8,504 nucleotides of DNA from Pseudomonadota bacterium. GTDB lineage: Bacteria; Desulfobacterota; Desulfobacteria; Desulfobacterales; RPRI01. This document shows positions 6,397 through 8,504 of this stretch, in pieces (the stretch's first letter is position 1; the number at the start of each line of letters is the position of its first letter). Both the position numbers and the translations under genes were made by a program. The notes under the pieces are model-generated. The model saw only the letters and a program-made list of their open reading frames with translations. It ran no database searches and was not told the DNA's origin. Location: positions 1-8,504 of the forward strand of contig JAHJQU010000126.1 in NCBI GenBank assembly GCA_018819005.1, given 5' to 3'.

Positions 6397-6443
6397 TAAA
6401 AATTGTGTCGTAAAAATTGTAAAAGGTTTACTTAATTTATGAT
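6397..6443 (+). promoter_or_regulatory. AT-rich upstream region with direct repeat and weak promoter
   Basis: TAAAAATTGT occurs twice (6397-6406 and 6411-6420), 14 nt apart start to start. TTGTAA (6417-6422) and TATGAT (6438-6443) could be a -35/-10 pair, but with only 15 nt between them. This is the only plausible promoter seen before the small gene at 6473, and support is weak. Confidence 0.25.
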
Positions 6444-6472
6444 AAAATGAATTTAACGGAAAGGGGGAAGCA

Positions 6473-6775
6473 ATGTATAAAATATTTAAAAAGTGCACAG
6501 TATTTTTTACAATCGCTGCAATGTTAATTATTCCTCTGGGCTCAGAAGCGCTTGCCCGAACAGGGATGGAACAGAGCCCGCCTGATGCCGGAGCCATGGT
6601 TGCGGATTTCGTTCTTGTAAGGCCTCTTGGACTTGTTGCCCTCGTTGCAGGTTTCACCGTCTTTGTGCTGTCGTCTCCGTTCTCGGCACTTGGGGGAAAT
6701 ATTCATACGGCATGGGATAAAATGGCGGCTGATCCGGCAAAATTCACATTTACAAGACCCCTCGGAGTGTTTTAG
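6473..6775 (+). CDS. Small exported protein with duplicated RPLG motif, function unknown
   Basis: A 100-residue protein with a signal peptide (MYKIFKK, hydrophobic 9-21, likely cleavage after EALA at about 28). A second hydrophobic segment at about 48-69 (VLVRPLGLVALVAG and following) probably anchors it in the inner membrane. The core ends in SSPFSALGGN (67-76). The motif DFVLVRPLGLV (45-55) recurs at the C-terminus as KFTFTRPLGVF (90-100), an internal duplication bracketing the membrane segment. Similar short RPLG-plus-PFSALGGN proteins occur, from memory, as hypothetical or loosely named proteins in proteobacteria; no function is known to me. The ATG is supported by AAGGGGGA 5 nt upstream. 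The gene appears monocistronic, flanked by repeat copy 2 and the convergent gltA. Confidence 0.8.
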   Translation: MYKIFKKCTVFFTIAAMLIIPLGSEALARTGMEQSPPDAGAMVADFVLVRPLGLVALVAGFTVFVLSSPFSALGGNIHTAWDKMAADPAKFTFTRPLGVF

Positions 6776-6850
6776 AAACTCCTGTTGAAATCATTAAGCA
6801 CGTGGTGATTAAAAGAGATATTTGCATGTAATCTGATCGATAGCCATGCG

Positions 6851-6908
6851 GGGTATGGAAGCGTTTGCGGCGGAAGATCCGCATCCATTACCCATCGCAA
6901 CCCTTTTT
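6851..6908 (+). terminator. Possible terminator hairpin in the convergent gap before gltA
   Basis: GGGTATGGA (6851-6859) pairs with TCCATTACCC (6884-6893) with one bulged T. TGCGG (6866-6870) pairs with CCGCA (6879-6883). A T5 run follows at 6904-6908, but 10 nt after the stem, so it is not a canonical intrinsic terminator. It would end transcription of the small RPLG gene. Nothing else is recognisable in 6776-6922. Confidence 0.3.
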
Positions 6909-6922
6909 CGGTTTCAGCGCTA

Positions 6923-8206
6923 TCATCTTTCATCAATAGGAACATAATTTAATGAAGTCGGGCCTGCATATATTTGCCGCGGACGGCTTAATCTCCAGTT
7001 GGGGTCATCAACGCTCTCTTTCCACTGGGCTATCCAGCCCGGAAGCCTTCCTATTGCGAACATAACCGTAAACATGTTGGTTGGTATTCCAAGAGCCCTG
7101 AGAACAATACCGCTGTAAAAATCAACATTGGGATAAAGATTGTGTTCAACAAAATAACTGTCTTTTAATACAACTTCCTCGAGGTTCTTTGCAATATCAA
7201 GTAACGGATCGATAATTTTAAGTTTTTCGAGCACCAGGTCACATGTGCTTTTCATGATTCTGGCCCTTGGGTCATAGGTTTTGTAGACCCTGTGCCCGAA
7301 ACCCATAAGCCTGAAAGGATCATTTTTATCCTTCGCCCTTTCAACCGCTCTATTTACATTTCCGCCATCTTCTTCCCTGATTTTTGTGAGCATTTCTATG
7401 ACAGCCTGATTTGCGCCGCCGTGCAGGGGTCCCCATAGCGCGGCCACACCGGCTGAAATGGCGGCATAGAGATTGACCCTTCCGCTTCCAACCATCCTGA
7501 CCGTCGATGTCGAGCAGTTCTGTTCGTGATCCGTATGAAGAATCCAGAAAACGTTCAGGGCTTTTACAAGATCTTCGTCAATCTGGTATGGTTTTACGGG
7601 AGTATCAAACATCATGTTAAGAAAATTGGCGCCGTATGAGAGGTCCGGGCGGGGATAAACAACCTTGTGCCCTCTTGAAATCTTGTAAGACATCGCTGCA
7701 AGTGTCCGGATTTTGGAAAGGAGACGGGTAACGGTCAGGTTGATTTCCTCTTCGGATATTTTTATCTCGGGATAGAAGCTTCTTAAAGCCGTTACCATCG
7801 AAGAAAGAATCCCCATTGGGTGGGAAGCTCTCGGAAAGCTCTGGAAAAACGACTGCATGTCTTCATGTATCAGAGAATTATCATTAAGCAGTACTGAAAA
7901 AGCATTAAGCTGTTTTCTTGTAGGCAAAACGCCGTTTATCAATAAATAAGTGGTTTCAGTGAATATGGAGTGCTCGGCAAGCTGCTCGACAGGAATCCCC
8001 CGGTAACGCAGAATTCCCTTCTCCCCATTCATAAAAGTGATTGTACTCACGCAGCTTCCGGTATTGCCAAACCCCGGATCCAGAGTTATCAATCCTGTTG
8101 TCTGGCGAAGCGTTGAAATATCTATCGCCTTTTCCCCCTCCGAGCCGATAACTACTGGAAACTCATATGTCTTTCCATCATATATTAACTTAACGTATTC
8201 AGGCAT
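6923..8206 (-). CDS. gltA: Citrate synthase (type II, GltA-like)
   Basis: Citrate (Si)-synthase condenses acetyl-CoA with oxaloacetate to give citrate in the cytoplasm, the entry step of the TCA cycle. The protein is 427 residues, the same length as E. coli GltA. Catalytic residues are visible: His262 in GPLHGGANQAV, His305 in GFGHRVYKTYDPRA and Asp362 in PNVDFYSG. The HTDHEQNCSTSTVR motif (224-237) and the C-terminal SRPRQIYAGP are also present. The N-terminal beta domain of about 50 residues (KLIYDGKTYEFPV) is typical of type II hexameric enzymes that can be NADH-inhibited; that regulation is family knowledge, not visible here. Start: AGGAGG (8216-8211) lies 4 nt before the ATG. It is transcribed alone, convergent with the RPLG gene and divergent from the partial gene at 8381. 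Two tandem 21-bp repeats sit about 50-90 nt upstream of its start. Confidence 0.97.
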   Translation of the reverse strand: MPEYVKLIYDGKTYEFPVVIGSEGEKAIDISTLRQTTGLITLDPGFGNTGSCVSTITFMNGEKGILRYRGIPVEQLAEHSIFTETTYLLINGVLPTRKQLNAFSVLLNDNSLIHEDMQSFFQSFPRASHPMGILSSMVTALRSFYPEIKISEEEINLTVTRLLSKIRTLAAMSYKISRGHKVVYPRPDLSYGANFLNMMFDTPVKPYQIDEDLVKALNVFWILHTDHEQNCSTSTVRMVGSGRVNLYAAISAGVAALWGPLHGGANQAVIEMLTKIREEDGGNVNRAVERAKDKNDPFRLMGFGHRVYKTYDPRARIMKSTCDLVLEKLKIIDPLLDIAKNLEEVVLKDSYFVEHNLYPNVDFYSGIVLRALGIPTNMFTVMFAIGRLPGWIAQWKESVDDPNWRLSRPRQIYAGPTSLNYVPIDER

Positions 8207-8254
8207 TCCCCCTCCTCATATTAAGAGGTATTTTCATATTCTATACAATAAAAA

Positions 8255-8296
8255 CTTGCAAGGGAAAATATCTATCTTGACAGGGAAAATATCTAT
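8255..8296. repeat. Two tandem 21-bp direct repeats in the gltA divergent intergenic region
   Basis: The units 8255-8275 and 8276-8296 abut and differ at two adjacent positions (CTTGca versus CTTGac), sharing AGGGAAAATATCTAT. A 21-bp period is two helical turns, so two protein molecules would bind on the same face. The gltA -10 candidate TATAGA lies at 8241-8236 on the minus strand, placing the first unit at its -35 region. The second unit contains TTGACA (8277-8282) on the plus strand, which could serve the divergent gene, though no good -10 follows. A regulatory role is inference. The rest of 8207-8380 shows no gene. Confidence 0.6.
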
Positions 8297-8380
8297 TTTA
8301 AAGCTTCAATTTACTAAAATGTGTTCATGTGATAGAAAACATATGCGGAACAAATCAGTATGAAAATCGAAGGAGGGGCT

Positions 8381-8504
8381 ATGTCGTTCAAGGAAAACCT
8401 TTTAAATAAAATGCGGATCGATAAAATGGCGCAAAAAGTGCTCGGGTCAATGGGAACACCGGAAAGCGGGAGCAAAATAGACAAAGAAACCATGCGCGGA
8501 ATCC
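8381..8504 (+). CDS. Unrecognised protein, N-terminal 41 residues only (3' end outside window)
   Basis: The ORF begins MSFKENLLNKMRIDKMAQKV and remains open to the last base (41 full codons). The start is well supported by AAGGAGGGG (8370-8378). An upstream in-frame ATG at 8360 would put this SD inside the gene and is unlikely. The visible part is hydrophilic and helix-prone, rich in Lys and Met, with no signal peptide, and continues with GSMGTPESGSKIDKETM. I cannot assign a family. It is divergent from gltA and shares the tandem-repeat region, so common control is possible. Confidence 0.75.
   Translation, partial: MSFKENLLNKMRIDKMAQKVLGSMGTPESGSKIDKETMRGI

Noticed and set aside
8037..8363. 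Plus-strand ORF of 108 residues
   Set aside because: Its first half is antisense to gltA and the rest translates the tandem repeats; no SD and no family features.

Overview
The window looks like a stretch of chromosome from an anaerobic bacterium, probably of the Desulfobacterota (Desulfobacterales-like). That placement is an inference. It rests on the moderate-to-low GC of most genes, a hexameric-type citrate synthase, a small RPLG-motif envelope protein, short dispersed palindromic repeats, and one apparent selenoprotein. No rRNA or marker gene confirms it.

Layout. Bases 1-813 are the C-terminal half of an IlvD/Edd-family dehydratase, clearly richer in GC than everything after it. A 74-residue protein with 11 cysteines follows in the same frame after the stop codon. 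Next comes a minus-strand group read as priA (primosomal helicase), a secreted DUF1573 protein and a HAD-family phosphatase. The DUF1573 and HAD genes overlap by ATGA. A dispersed repeat lies between priA and the DUF1573 gene. A short divergent promoter region separates priA from a plus-strand EamA/DMT transporter. A second repeat copy follows the transporter, then a small exported protein with a duplicated RPLG motif. A minus-strand citrate synthase gene (gltA) comes next. Divergent from it, across a region with two tandem 21-bp repeats, an unrecognised plus-strand gene runs off the window end.

The most interesting point is the DUF1573 gene. An ordinary gene caller would split it in two at an in-frame TGA (minus strand, 2174-2172). 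The TGA sits exactly where the family has the first cysteine of its Cys-Gly-Cys motif. The frame is intact on both sides, and a perfect 8-bp hairpin starts 9 nt after the TGA with its loop 17 nt after it. The simplest reading is a 233-residue exported selenoprotein with a Sec-Gly-Cys motif. However, the hairpin loop lacks the guanine usual in bacterial SECIS elements, so this needs a check of homologues and of the genome's sel genes.

The second notable structure is inside repeat copy 1: a 48-bp insert that folds perfectly into a T-shaped three-way junction with only two 3-nt loops unpaired. Apart from the DUF1573-HAD pair, and possibly the dehydratase with the Cys-rich ORF, the genes show no common pathway; they are mostly housekeeping functions with several unknown small proteins.
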